Below are positions 5,699-13,337 of a stretch of DNA of 27,188 nucleotides, piece after piece. Numbering within the stretch: position 1 is the first letter of the stretch; each line of letters begins with the position of its first letter. The position numbers and the translations under genes were made by a program. The notes beneath the pieces are model-generated. The model was not told where the DNA came from. It saw nothing but the letters and a program-made list of their open reading frames with translations, and made no database searches. The DNA is taken from positions 1 to 27,188 of the forward strand of contig CALUWZ010000003.1 in the NCBI GenBank assembly GCA_944324625.1. Reading direction: 5' to 3'. The DNA is from an uncultured Mailhella sp. (GTDB lineage Bacteria > Desulfobacterota > Desulfovibrionia > Desulfovibrionales > Desulfovibrionaceae).

Positions 5699-7951
5699 TC
5701 ACTCCTTAATTCTGCCTGCCCAAACTTTTAATTGAGAATAAAAACTTTCGGCAGAAAACTCCTTATCCAGACAGTCCGCAACACCTGCCTCATACGCTGA
5801 TGTTTTGCTTTCATACGTAAAATTTTTAGACATGCCTACAATAAATAAATTCCGCTGTTCAGGAATATTCAAAATTTCCCGTACCGTATCAAAACCTGCC
5901 ACTATCTGCATTTCCATATCAATAAAAGCCATGTCCAGTTGGCTTTCCATGGCAATTTTAACGGCATCTTTGCCTCCTGCCGCGACCAAAACCCTGCAGT
6001 TTGCCTGTTCCAGCAGATTTTGCAGTTTATCCGCAACAGCCTTGTCGCCTTCTGCCACAAGCACGGTTAAAAAGTTTCTGTCAGAATCAGAAAGAGCAAA
6101 TTTTCCGTTTTTCTCGTCAAGCGCAGCTCGTTCAACAGGCACAATCACTTTAACCGATGTACCTTTTTTAATTGCACTCTGAATCTGTATTTCACCCTTC
6201 ATCACGTCCACTAGCGTCTTGACAATCAATAAACCGCGGGCATTAAATTTCGTAAATCCGGGCAAACTGTCTTTTTGGCTGTCAAAGTTGAAAACATTTT
6301 TCAGTTTTTCCTCATCCATGCCCATGCCCGAATCGACAATATCAAAAATAAGGGCTTGACCGTTTTTGTACGGTTCACAGGAAATTTCCGCATGCACGTA
6401 CCCTTTATCGGTGAATTTAATAGCATTATTAATTAAATTAAGCAATATGCGGCGCAGGTTTTCCTTATTGGAACGGATATACTTGGGCACATTGGCATCA
6501 ATGGAAACATTGTAATGCAGGCCCTTTTCCCCTGATTTTATTTTAAGCAGGGACTTCACGGAATACAGCATTTCGTAAAGATTGAACAGTTCATCGTTCA
6601 CAAGGCAGTTTTCAATATCCCGTTGAGAAAAATTTAAAATATTTTCAATGAGTTTCAGAACATTTTGCGATATTGTCTCTATCTGTGTCAGATAATTTTT
6701 CTGCAGCGGATCCGAACAGGTCTGCAGGGCAAGCGTACAGACTGCATTAATATTATCCACAGGTGTGCGGATCTCATAACTCATTTTTTCAATGAATTTA
6801 TTTTTTATATGGGAATGCTCATTTGCTTTTGCCAAAATTTCCATCATATTCTGCACCATAGCCTCAAGGCTTCGGGCAAAATCTCCGATTTCGTCACCGC
6901 GCTGCAGAATTTTTTTGTCTACATGCTTTTTTTCAAAATTCTTGGCTGAAATATTTTTAATAAATACTGTTAACGAACGGATATCCCTTGCAATGGGCCA
7001 CAAAAGCAGCAGCACTCCGAAAATGCCGAACAATACCGCCGCCGACCGCAGAAGAACAGACCTTGCGTAGAGTGCCGAGCGCCATCGGTCATATTTGTCT
7101 TCGTATAGATATACGACATAATAAAAATCGGTTTGCGGGATATTATAAAAACCGTAATACCATTCATCCTCTTCATGCTTATAGCGGCGGGAACCGAAAT
7201 CATCGGCATGCAGAAAATCAAGCTGACTCTGCAAAATTCTGGTTCCCTTATACTGCGGATCAGAACAGTTCAGCACCACCCCGTTTCGGCTTACAATAAA
7301 AGAACGCTGGGCAATATCACCGTCATGACGCAGATATTCATCCGTCAATTTTTCCAGATTCAGCAATCCGCAGATAATATATTTTTTTTCTTCATAAACA
7401 AGACCCAAGGCCAAAGGCATTTCAGTTTTTCCGTATTGTTTTGAAACAAAAGGAAAACCAAAAACAATTTTTCTGTCATAGGCAACATTTCCGCACAGGG
7501 AAGTTTCTGCCAAAGACAAGCCGCGCTGAAATTTCTGCGCTGAACCATACAGCAGCCTGCCGTTTTCATCATAAACGCTTACACTGTCAAAAAACAAAAA
7601 AGCATTGACAACTTCAGAAAGATAAACGGAAAAAACCGACTTCAGCTCTTCGGACCTGACTGCCTGTTTCTGATCCAATAAAGAAAAAAACTGCGCCACA
7701 AGATAAAGGGTATCCGTCGCGCTTCGAATTTGGGAATGAATGCCCCCGCCGATAATAACGGCACGTTCTTCCGCACGGGAAAGCTTTACGTTATCGAGGG
7801 TATTGTCATACGTATGCATGAGAAAAAACGAGAAAAGACTCATAAAGCAGACAAAAACAAAACCGATGATCAAACAGATTCTTGCTTTCAGCCCAAAACG
7901 AAACGACCCTTTGCACGCTGTCATTCGTCCCCCAAACGGCAAATTTTTCAT
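5699..7951 (-). CDS. Membrane hybrid sensor kinase with Tyr in place of the phospho-accepting His
   Basis: This is a 750-residue protein. Membrane helices at about 24-46 and 299-321 flank a periplasmic sensor of about 250 residues with Cache-like pieces (SVSVYDENGRLLYGS near 124-137). HAMP-like sequence (322-370) follows, then a HisKA dimerisation region (380-445), an ATPase domain (490-606) and a receiver (626-745). The N box (Asn509) and G1 box (DSGMGM, 540-545) are kept. The H box reads MSYEIRTP: Tyr392, codon TAT at 6778-6776, replaces His. The G2 box is weak (NARGLL). The receiver keeps Asp678, Ser708 and Lys730, but its acidic pair is Glu-Gly. Ordinary autophosphorylation should therefore fail. 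It is co-transcribed with the binding protein downstream. The start is uncertain; an ATG at 7924 (residue 10) is an alternative. Confidence 0.88.
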   Translation of the reverse strand: MKNLPFGGRMTACKGSFRFGLKARICLIIGFVFVCFMSLFSFFLMHTYDNTLDNVKLSRAEERAVIIGGGIHSQIRSATDTLYLVAQFFSLLDQKQAVRSEELKSVFSVYLSEVVNAFLFFDSVSVYDENGRLLYGSAQKFQRGLSLAETSLCGNVAYDRKIVFGFPFVSKQYGKTEMPLALGLVYEEKKYIICGLLNLEKLTDEYLRHDGDIAQRSFIVSRNGVVLNCSDPQYKGTRILQSQLDFLHADDFGSRRYKHEEDEWYYGFYNIPQTDFYYVVYLYEDKYDRWRSALYARSVLLRSAAVLFGIFGVLLLLWPIARDIRSLTVFIKNISAKNFEKKHVDKKILQRGDEIGDFARSLEAMVQNMMEILAKANEHSHIKNKFIEKMSYEIRTPVDNINAVCTLALQTCSDPLQKNYLTQIETISQNVLKLIENILNFSQRDIENCLVNDELFNLYEMLYSVKSLLKIKSGEKGLHYNVSIDANVPKYIRSNKENLRRILLNLINNAIKFTDKGYVHAEISCEPYKNGQALIFDIVDSGMGMDEEKLKNVFNFDSQKDSLPGFTKFNARGLLIVKTLVDVMKGEIQIQSAIKKGTSVKVIVPVERAALDEKNGKFALSDSDRNFLTVLVAEGDKAVADKLQNLLEQANCRVLVAAGGKDAVKIAMESQLDMAFIDMEMQIVAGFDTVREILNIPEQRNLFIVGMSKNFTYESKTSAYEAGVADCLDKEFSAESFYSQLKVWAGRIKE

Positions 7952-7971
7952 GCCCGTAAAAATTTGTAATT

Positions 7972-7999
7972 ATTTTACGCTCTTTTCATGCAAAAACAA
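7972..7999 (-). promoter_or_regulatory. Putative sigma-70 promoter of the kinase/binding-protein operon
   Basis: Leftward TTGTTT (7999-7994) and TAAAAT (7977-7972) are 16 bp apart, 21 bp before the kinase ATG. A run of 17 A on the plus strand (8013-8029; T on the transcribed-direction strand) lies just upstream of the -35 box. Confidence 0.35.
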
Positions 8000-8012
8000 A
8001 GAAAAACCACTG

Positions 8013-8029
8013 AAAAAAAAAAAAAAAAA
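8013..8029. repeat. A17 homopolymer upstream of the sensor kinase
   Basis: Seventeen consecutive A on the plus strand lie between the AGCS terminator and the putative kinase promoter. Tracts this long are prone to slippage and to sequencing error; a change in length would alter promoter geometry only slightly. Confidence 0.9.
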
Positions 8030-8043
8030 TGGAAATAACCAAT

Positions 8044-8068
8044 AAAAAAAGCCGCTTACGCGGCTTTT
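8044..8068 (-). terminator. Terminator after the AGCS symporter gene
   Basis: Leftward AAAAGCCGC and GCGGCTTTT pair around a four-base loop (core stem 8064-8060 with 8055-8051) and are followed by T7. It lies 27 bp beyond the symporter stop codon. Confidence 0.9.
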
Positions 8069-8094
8069 CCATATTCATGCCCTAAAAGGGGCCA

Positions 8095-9468
8095 TTACTT
8101 GTTTTCGTCATCAAAAGTATGAATCTTGCCTGTTTCATTATATTCCTTAACCAGTCTGAATAACAGCGGACTCAAAAGCAGAACGCCGATAAGGTTGGGG
8201 ATTGCCATCATTGCGTTTGCGCAGTCGGCAATAAGCCATACAAGGTCAAGCTTTACAAGGGCGCCCACCGGCACGGCAAGAACATAAATCACACGGAAAG
8301 GAATAAGAGCCTTATCGCCGAAAAGGAAGATTGCGCAGCGTTCGCCGTATACGCACCAGCCAAGAACCGTTGTAAAGGCAAAGAAAAGCAGACAAACGGT
8401 AACAAGCTTGCCGCCTGCAAACGGAAGTGCGGCATTGAAAGCGGCCGTTGTCAGGGCAACGCCGTTCAGCGCTTCGGGAGCGCGCCACATATCGGTTACC
8501 AAAATGGCAAAGCCAGTCATGCTGCAGACAATAATGGTGTCAATAAAGGTATCGAGCATGCCGAGAATGGCTTGGCTCATGGAACAGTCATTGGTTGCGG
8601 TGGCGTGGGCAATGGGAGCGGTGCCGAGACCTGCTTCGTTGGAGAATACGCCGCGGGACATACCGTAACGGATAGCCATCATAACGGTTGCGCCCGCAAA
8701 ACCGCCCTGCGCTGCCGTCGGAGTAAAGGCATCGTTTACAACATAAACAAAAACATCAACAATTCTGTCCGCATACGTAACAATAACAATCAGGGAAATA
8801 ACCACGTACGCAAGAGCCATGAGCGGAACAACCTTGCCTGCCACATAGCCGATACGCTGAATGCCGCCCAAAATAACAATGGCAGCAACGGCAAAAAGCC
8901 CGATAGCGCTGACCCATGTAGGCACGCCGAAGTTGGCGGAAAGGGATTCCGCAACGGTATTGCTTTGAATCATATTGCCTGTGCCGAAGCAGGCGCAAAT
9001 ACAGAAAATGGCAAACAATATGCTCAGAATTTTAAATTTGGGGCCAAGGCCGCGTTCAATAAAATACATGGCGCCGCCCACAAAATTGCCTTTGGGAGTA
9101 CGCTGTCTGTAATACATGGCAAGCAGAATTTCGGAAAATTTGGTAGCCATGCCAACCAAAGCCGTCACCCACATCCAAAAAAGCGCACCGGGGCCGCCAA
9201 GAAAAATAGCCGTGGCAACACCTGCGATATTGCCTGTGCCGATGGTGCCTGAAAGAGCCGTCATCAGCGCATTGAAAGAAGAAATTTCACCTTCGCCGTG
9301 GCTGTTTCTTCCTTTCCAAATACCCGCAAAGCCTGCAGGCATTTTGCGGAACGTAAAAAATTTAAGACCGAATGTAAGATAAAGACCTGTGCCGACCAAA
9401 AGCACAAGCATTGTGGGACCCCACAGAAACGCACTCACACTGTTCAAAAAACTCATCAAAGAATCCAT
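8095..9468 (-). CDS. AGCS family alanine/glycine:Na+ symporter
   Basis: This 457-residue inner-membrane protein belongs to the alanine or glycine:cation symporter (AGCS, AlsT/DagA) family. It would take up alanine or glycine together with Na+. Family hallmarks are visible: SFNALMTALSGTIGTGNIAGVATAI in the first third, FVGGAMYFIERGLG, then the long stretch RYGMSRGVFSNEAGLGTAPIAHA, with about ten hydrophobic segments overall. The start is the ATG at 9468, because AGGAGG lies four to five bases before it. The frame stays open 36 codons further upstream, but that extension is Lys-rich, lacks a ribosome binding site and is not part of the family. The gene is monocistronic, with its own terminator. 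Together with NhaC it suggests use of the sodium gradient. Confidence 0.92.
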   Translation of the reverse strand: MDSLMSFLNSVSAFLWGPTMLVLLVGTGLYLTFGLKFFTFRKMPAGFAGIWKGRNSHGEGEISSFNALMTALSGTIGTGNIAGVATAIFLGGPGALFWMWVTALVGMATKFSEILLAMYYRQRTPKGNFVGGAMYFIERGLGPKFKILSILFAIFCICACFGTGNMIQSNTVAESLSANFGVPTWVSAIGLFAVAAIVILGGIQRIGYVAGKVVPLMALAYVVISLIVIVTYADRIVDVFVYVVNDAFTPTAAQGGFAGATVMMAIRYGMSRGVFSNEAGLGTAPIAHATATNDCSMSQAILGMLDTFIDTIIVCSMTGFAILVTDMWRAPEALNGVALTTAAFNAALPFAGGKLVTVCLLFFAFTTVLGWCVYGERCAIFLFGDKALIPFRVIYVLAVPVGALVKLDLVWLIADCANAMMAIPNLIGVLLLSPLLFRLVKEYNETGKIHTFDDENK

Positions 9469-9594
9469 AAAACCTCCTCTTTTTTTTAACCGTAGCACCA
9501 AAGAAGAACTTATTTCCAATAATTTTTTTAAAGTTTTTTTTATTTTCTTTTCAATCATCCCATAACCGCATAACATTCTGACAAGTTTTTATTT

Positions 9595-9618
9595 TCACAA
9601 AATTGTTATTTTTTGTGA
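9595..9618. repeat. Inverted repeat TCACAAAA-N8-TTTTGTGA, possible operator
   Basis: Perfect 8-bp arms at 9595-9602 and 9611-9618 flank an 8-bp AT-rich spacer, about 130 bp upstream of the AGCS start. The half sites are in the reverse order to a CRP/FNR-type box (TGTGA-N6-TCACA), so it is not a normal member of that family. Confidence 0.35.
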
Positions 9619-9674
9619 TTATTCTTTTTTTAAACAAGAGCAAAAAACTAATGCATGCGTTTTTGGGGTTAATC

Positions 9675-9690
9675 CATGCGTTAACGCATG
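9675..9690. repeat. 16-bp perfect palindrome CATGCGTTAACGCATG
   Basis: The palindrome is followed on the plus strand by ATTTTTTT and could form a short terminator-like hairpin in that direction. No rightward gene ends here. A partial copy (GCATGCGT) lies about 25 bp to the left. It may be a protein-binding site; its function is unknown. Confidence 0.4.
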
Positions 9691-9901
9691 ATTTTTTTGC
9701 AAAAAAACACATTTTAATCCGTTCGGGGCATTCCGCCGCCAAACCGCACAGCAAAACCCTGCCGCCGCAATCAATAAATACCGTTTAACCGAAAATTATC
9801 CCAAGCTTCCAACCATAAAACTGCCTGAACATCGGTCACGCAGGCGCAAAAGCCGCTTTTCAAAAACTGCTGTTTCAATTTTAACAGCGGATTATTTAAA
9901 T

Positions 9902-9923
9902 AAAAAAACTCCCGCAAGGGGAG
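9902..9923 (-). terminator. Second terminator downstream of tRNA-Ser
   Basis: Leftward CTCCC/GGGAG stem (9923-9919 with 9913-9909) is followed by T7. It lies 30 bp beyond the first terminator and acts as a back-up. Confidence 0.75.
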
Positions 9924-9954
9924 AAAAAACGGCACGGCTAACCCGTAAAAAAGC

Positions 9955-9988
9955 AAAAAAAAAGATTGTTCGGAAAAACCAAACAATC
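9955..9988 (-). terminator. Terminator of the tRNA-Ser transcript
   Basis: Leftward GATTGTTTGG (9988-9979) pairs with CCGAACAATC (9973-9964) with one wobble, followed by nine T. It is about 60 bp beyond the tRNA 3' end. Confidence 0.88.
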
Positions 9989-10047
9989 AGCTTCAAAACT
10001 CTGTCACCAATCAAAACTCTGTAGGCAGATTCAGAGAAAATGCAAAA

Positions 10048-10137
10048 TGGCGGAGAGTGAGAGATTCGAACTCCCGGAGGACGTGAATCCTCAACGGTTT
10101 TCAAGACCGCCGCTATCAACCGCTCTGCCAACTCTCC
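10048..10137 (-). tRNA. tRNA-Ser (anticodon TGA)
   Basis: This is a class II tRNA of 90 bases including CCA. The acceptor arms GGAGAGT (10137-10131) and ACTCTCC (10058-10052) pair fully. The anticodon stem GCGGT/ACCGT, with one wobble-type pair, carries loop CTTGAAA, giving anticodon TGA (UGA, serine UCA and wobble codons). A long variable arm with GAGGA...TCCTC follows, then the T arm GGGAG-TTCGAAT-CTCTC. The long variable arm is diagnostic of serine/leucine type tRNAs. Confidence 0.97.
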
Positions 10138-10155
10138 GCTCTTTGCGAAACAAAC

Positions 10156-10184
10156 TAGTAACACAGGAACCTGAAAAAAGTCAA
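10156..10184 (-). promoter_or_regulatory. Sigma-70 promoter of tRNA-Ser
   Basis: Leftward TTGACT (10184-10179) and TTACTA (10161-10156) are exactly 17 bp apart, with TG preceding the -10 box. The -10 box ends 18 bp before the tRNA 5' end. Confidence 0.7.
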
Positions 10185-10262
10185 CACTTTTTTAAGCCAT
10201 TTTTCTAACGCTCATCTTCATATTTTTCTATATCATATTGAAATAAAAAATAAAAAAAATAA

Positions 10263-10279
10263 TGGCACAGGCTTCGCAT
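10263..10279 (+). promoter_or_regulatory. Sigma-54 (-24/-12) promoter of the flagellar operon
   Basis: TGGCAC-N5-TCGCAT matches the sigma-54 consensus with GG (10264-10265) and GC (10276-10277) ten bases apart; the only deviation is C for T in the TTGC box. Transcription should begin near 10289, giving a leader of about 60 bases before the flgI ATG at 10348. This rules out the ATG at 10285 as a start. Confidence 0.75.
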
Positions 10280-10347
10280 AGTATATGGCAGAATTTTCTT
10301 TTTTCTGTTTCCGGCTTTTTCGGGAACAAAAACAAAAGGCGGTAATT

Positions 10348-11511
10348 ATGCTGAATATCAATATATTTCAAGGCAAAAAACACAGCGGCGCACATTCTTT
10401 TTCTGTCGGAACTTTGACGGCTTTTTTAAGTTTTCTGTTTTTGGCAGCTGCCGTCACCTCTTTCTGCGCGCCAAACGCACACGCCGTACGCCTCAAGGAT
10501 ATTTCCAGCATTTCAGGGGTCAGAAACAACCAGCTCACAGGTTACGGCTTGGTTGTGGGCCTCGGCGGAACAGGGGACAAAAGGGACGATCTCACCGCCT
10601 CCACCCTGACCAATATGCTTGAAGGCATGGGCATTGCCGCAGGCTCTGCCCAAGTAGAGGCACGAAACGTGGCTTCCGTTATGGTTACCGCCAACCTGCC
10701 TGCATCCGCCAAGGCAGGAAGTTCCATAAACGTCACCATTTCCAGCATAGGCTCCGCCTCAAGCCTGCAGGGCGGCGTACTTCTGCAGACTCCGCTCATG
10801 GGCATTGACGGCAAAGTATATGCCATTGCCCAAGGCGCTTTGGTTGTGGGCGGTTTTTCCGCACAGGGGCAGGCCGCATCCGCCCAGAAAAACCATACCA
10901 CCGTGGCAAGCATTCCCAACGGCGCCATTGTGGAACGGGAAATTCCCTTTACATTCAACAATCAGCGCGAACTGACCATTAATATGCACGTGCATGATTT
11001 CACCACAACACAGCAGACAGTGGAACGCCTCAACGAAAGCCTTGGCGGACAATATGCCAACGCCAATGACGCTTCCACCATCAAACTGCAGATTCCCGCG
11101 GAATTTCAGGGCAATCTCGTACCGCTTATGGCTTCCATCGAAAATCTGAACATTACCCCGCAAAATGCCGCAAAAGTTGTTGTGGATGAAAAAACAGGCA
11201 CCATTGTCATCGGCAAGGACGTAAAACTGGCTAAAGTCGCCATAGCCCACGGCAACCTGCAGGTAACAATACAGGAAAACGTGGACGTGGTACAGCCCAA
11301 CGCCTTTGCCCAAGGCACAACCGTGGCCTCACCCGTAACCGATCTTATGGCCAAGGAAGAATCCAGAAATCTGCACCTTGTGGAAGGCGCAACCCTGCAG
11401 GAACTTGTGGACGGCCTCAACGCAATCGGCGCAACGCCGCGCGATCTTATCAGCATTCTGAAGGCGCTGAAAAGCTCAGGTTCCCTGTATGCTGACTTGG
11501 AGGTATTATGA
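10348..11511 (+). CDS. flgI: Flagellar P-ring protein FlgI
   Basis: The 387-residue precursor has a signal peptide (hydrophobic 22-38, cleavage after NAHA at about 46) and a mature protein starting VRLKDISSISGVR. It assembles into the P ring around the flagellar rod in the peptidoglycan layer. Family marks include NQLTGYGLVVGLGGTGD, SASTLTNMLEGMGI-like sequence, the NVASVMVTANLP strand and the C-terminal EGATLQELVDGLNAIGATPRDLISILKALK. Length is normal. The ATG at 10348 is preferred because AAAGGCGG lies just before it and because a sigma-54 start site falls near 10289, downstream of the alternative ATG at 10285. It is first in the operon; flgA, flgG and flgH, often upstream in relatives, are not present. 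Its stop overlaps the next start (ATGA). Confidence 0.96.
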   Translation: MLNINIFQGKKHSGAHSFSVGTLTAFLSFLFLAAAVTSFCAPNAHAVRLKDISSISGVRNNQLTGYGLVVGLGGTGDKRDDLTASTLTNMLEGMGIAAGSAQVEARNVASVMVTANLPASAKAGSSINVTISSIGSASSLQGGVLLQTPLMGIDGKVYAIAQGALVVGGFSAQGQAASAQKNHTTVASIPNGAIVEREIPFTFNNQRELTINMHVHDFTTTQQTVERLNESLGGQYANANDASTIKLQIPAEFQGNLVPLMASIENLNITPQNAAKVVVDEKTGTIVIGKDVKLAKVAIAHGNLQVTIQENVDVVQPNAFAQGTTVASPVTDLMAKEESRNLHLVEGATLQELVDGLNAIGATPRDLISILKALKSSGSLYADLEVL

Positions 11512-13286
11512 GCCAAGCCATGAACATGATGACGGACATGGCCATGCAAAGTGCCCGTCAAAACAATTTGGATACGGAACGCAGCAGGCTGAACAATATC
11601 GGCAATTCCGCCGACAGCGCCCTGAAGGAAAAGGAACTGCGCAAGGCAGCCGAAGGCTTTGAAGCCATTTTCATCCAAAAAATGTGGGACGAAATGCGTT
11701 CATCCCTGCCCAAAAACGGCATGCATTACAGCAAGGAAGAAGAATACTGGCAGTCCATGTACAGTCAGGAACTGGGCAAAAGCATGGCAAGCGCAGGCGG
11801 AATAGGACTTGCGGACATGATGGTGGAACAGCTCACCAAGCCTGCCGTTGTTTCTCCGCAGACAGGCGCATTGAGCCGCATACGCATGGCCGTGGAGCCC
11901 GCTCCGCTTGTGCCTGAAAACAGACAAAACCCCGAACAGGCAAAAAACAGCCAAAACACACAAAACGCACAGTCTTCCCAACGTTCTCAAAATATTCCTG
12001 CAGCCCAAACCCTTTCACGGGGAAGCAGGGACCTTGCTCCGAATTTCTATGAAGAATACAGCCAGACACAGGAAGCTGCAGCAGGCACGGCAGGCGCCGC
12101 AGTCATGCAAAACCGACAGGAACAGCGCACGGCGGAGCAAAACCGAAATCAGCAGGCTGACGGCGGAAACAGTCAGCAGCAGGAACAGGCAGTTCAGCCC
12201 CAAATCATCCGCACCACTTACATTACCAATCTTCCGCCCGAAAAGCGCAGCCGCGCCATTTTGGACAAGAAAGGCAATCCCATGAAAAAGACGGAACCTG
12301 TCCGTACCGGCGAAATCAGCCTGCCCACCCAAAACGATTATTTTGACCGCGGACTGTCCATTAAGCGCACAGTCAAGGCAGAAAATATTCAAAATTCTGA
12401 CTTAACCGACAGCAGACAAAGCATGCAGGCGGCACAGGCAGTGCAGACCGCCCAAAATCCCGCGCAGCAGACCGTTCAAAACCAAGAAAACAACGAACCG
12501 CAGGATATTCTTGCAGGCATTACAACAACATATATTCCCTATCACCTCCGCATGGAACGGCAAGCCGCCGTACAGAAGATAGCCGAAGCAGTGCAGGCAG
12601 AACCTGCCAAGCCTCAGGAAGTGCCGAGCCGAAAGACATTCAGGCTTCCGAGCCTTGAAGAAGCCCTGAACATGGGAACTTTGGTTGCCTCCATATCTGA
12701 CGAAGAACTGGCAGGCGTGCAGGCAAGACGGGAACGCCGTGCAGGCGGCATTTCAGGTACAAAGGCCGATTCCGCCGACACAGCCGAAACAGCCAAACCG
12801 GCTCGGAACGGCAGGCCCGTCCAAAACGCTGCGGCGCCGCAAAGCGCAAATCCCGTTTCCGCCCTTGCTCCGCAGACGGATTTTGCCATGCCCGTGGCAG
12901 GAACAATCACTTCCTCTTTCGGCTGGCGCCTTGACCCCGCAACCCGTCAGCGTGCATGGCACAAGGGCATTGACCTTGAAGCCGCGGCGGGCAGTGCCGT
13001 AACGGCAGGCAAGGCAGGCGTGGTAAAATTTGCGGGCAATGACCCGAAATTGGGCAATACAGTCATTCTTGACCACGGAAACGGCATAGAAAGCGTTTAC
13101 GGCCATGCAGGCGAGCTGTCCGTCAAGACAGGGGACGTTATTTCTTCTGGCACACAAATTGCAAAGTTAGGAACAAACACCAATGCGGGCACAGGCACCG
13201 AACGTGCGGCCCTGCATTTTGAAATAAGGCAAAACGGGCTTTCCATAAATCCCGAGCCGTATTTTTCCAAGGAAGAAATTTCCTAG
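11508..13286 (+). CDS. flgJ: FlgJ-type rod-binding protein with Gln-rich linker and C-terminal M23 peptidase-like domain
   Basis: This 592-residue protein has three parts. Residues about 40-110 form a rod-binding domain (AAEGFEAIFIQKMWDEMRSSLP, then YSQELGKSMASAGGIGLADMM) like the N-terminal half of FlgJ. Residues about 115-455 are low-complexity, rich in Gln, Ala and Asn. Residues 461-585 form an M23/LytM-like domain. Zinc ligands His485 and Asp489 (HKGID), His533 (YGH) and His570 (LHFEIR) are present, but the first His of the usual HxH motif is Ala568. In enterobacterial FlgJ the wall-cutting domain is a glycosidase; here it is replaced by an endopeptidase fold, as I recall from other Desulfovibrionaceae. 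It probably opens or organises peptidoglycan for rod passage, but the missing His may leave it inactive. No signal peptide is seen; export would use the flagellar apparatus. Confidence 0.88.
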   Translation: MSQAMNMMTDMAMQSARQNNLDTERSRLNNIGNSADSALKEKELRKAAEGFEAIFIQKMWDEMRSSLPKNGMHYSKEEEYWQSMYSQELGKSMASAGGIGLADMMVEQLTKPAVVSPQTGALSRIRMAVEPAPLVPENRQNPEQAKNSQNTQNAQSSQRSQNIPAAQTLSRGSRDLAPNFYEEYSQTQEAAAGTAGAAVMQNRQEQRTAEQNRNQQADGGNSQQQEQAVQPQIIRTTYITNLPPEKRSRAILDKKGNPMKKTEPVRTGEISLPTQNDYFDRGLSIKRTVKAENIQNSDLTDSRQSMQAAQAVQTAQNPAQQTVQNQENNEPQDILAGITTTYIPYHLRMERQAAVQKIAEAVQAEPAKPQEVPSRKTFRLPSLEEALNMGTLVASISDEELAGVQARRERRAGGISGTKADSADTAETAKPARNGRPVQNAAAPQSANPVSALAPQTDFAMPVAGTITSSFGWRLDPATRQRAWHKGIDLEAAAGSAVTAGKAGVVKFAGNDPKLGNTVILDHGNGIESVYGHAGELSVKTGDVISSGTQIAKLGTNTNAGTGTERAALHFEIRQNGLSINPEPYFSKEEIS

Positions 13287-13337
13287 TCGGCAATTTAAAC
13301 ATTTTTTCAGAAGACATAAATTTGACGGAGGCATCCC

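Larger units (their letters stand above)
9469..9901. other. Intergenic region upstream of the AGCS gene
   Basis: No protein gene is supported here. The stretch is AT-rich to about 9660. It contains two clean inverted repeats (9595-9618 and 9675-9690, listed separately) and ends in the terminators of the tRNA-Ser transcript. A promoter for the leftward symporter should lie in 9480-9600, but I see no pair of boxes good enough to name. Confidence 0.5.

Noticed and set aside
9966..10208. Rightward 80-codon open frame across the tRNA-Ser
   Set aside because: It is the antisense of a tRNA-Ser gene; such frames are a well-known source of spurious proteins. No ribosome binding site.
10285..10347. 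N-terminal extension of FlgI from the ATG at 10285
   Set aside because: It would begin at or before the sigma-54 transcription start and lacks a ribosome binding site; the ATG at 10348 has one and gives a proper signal peptide.
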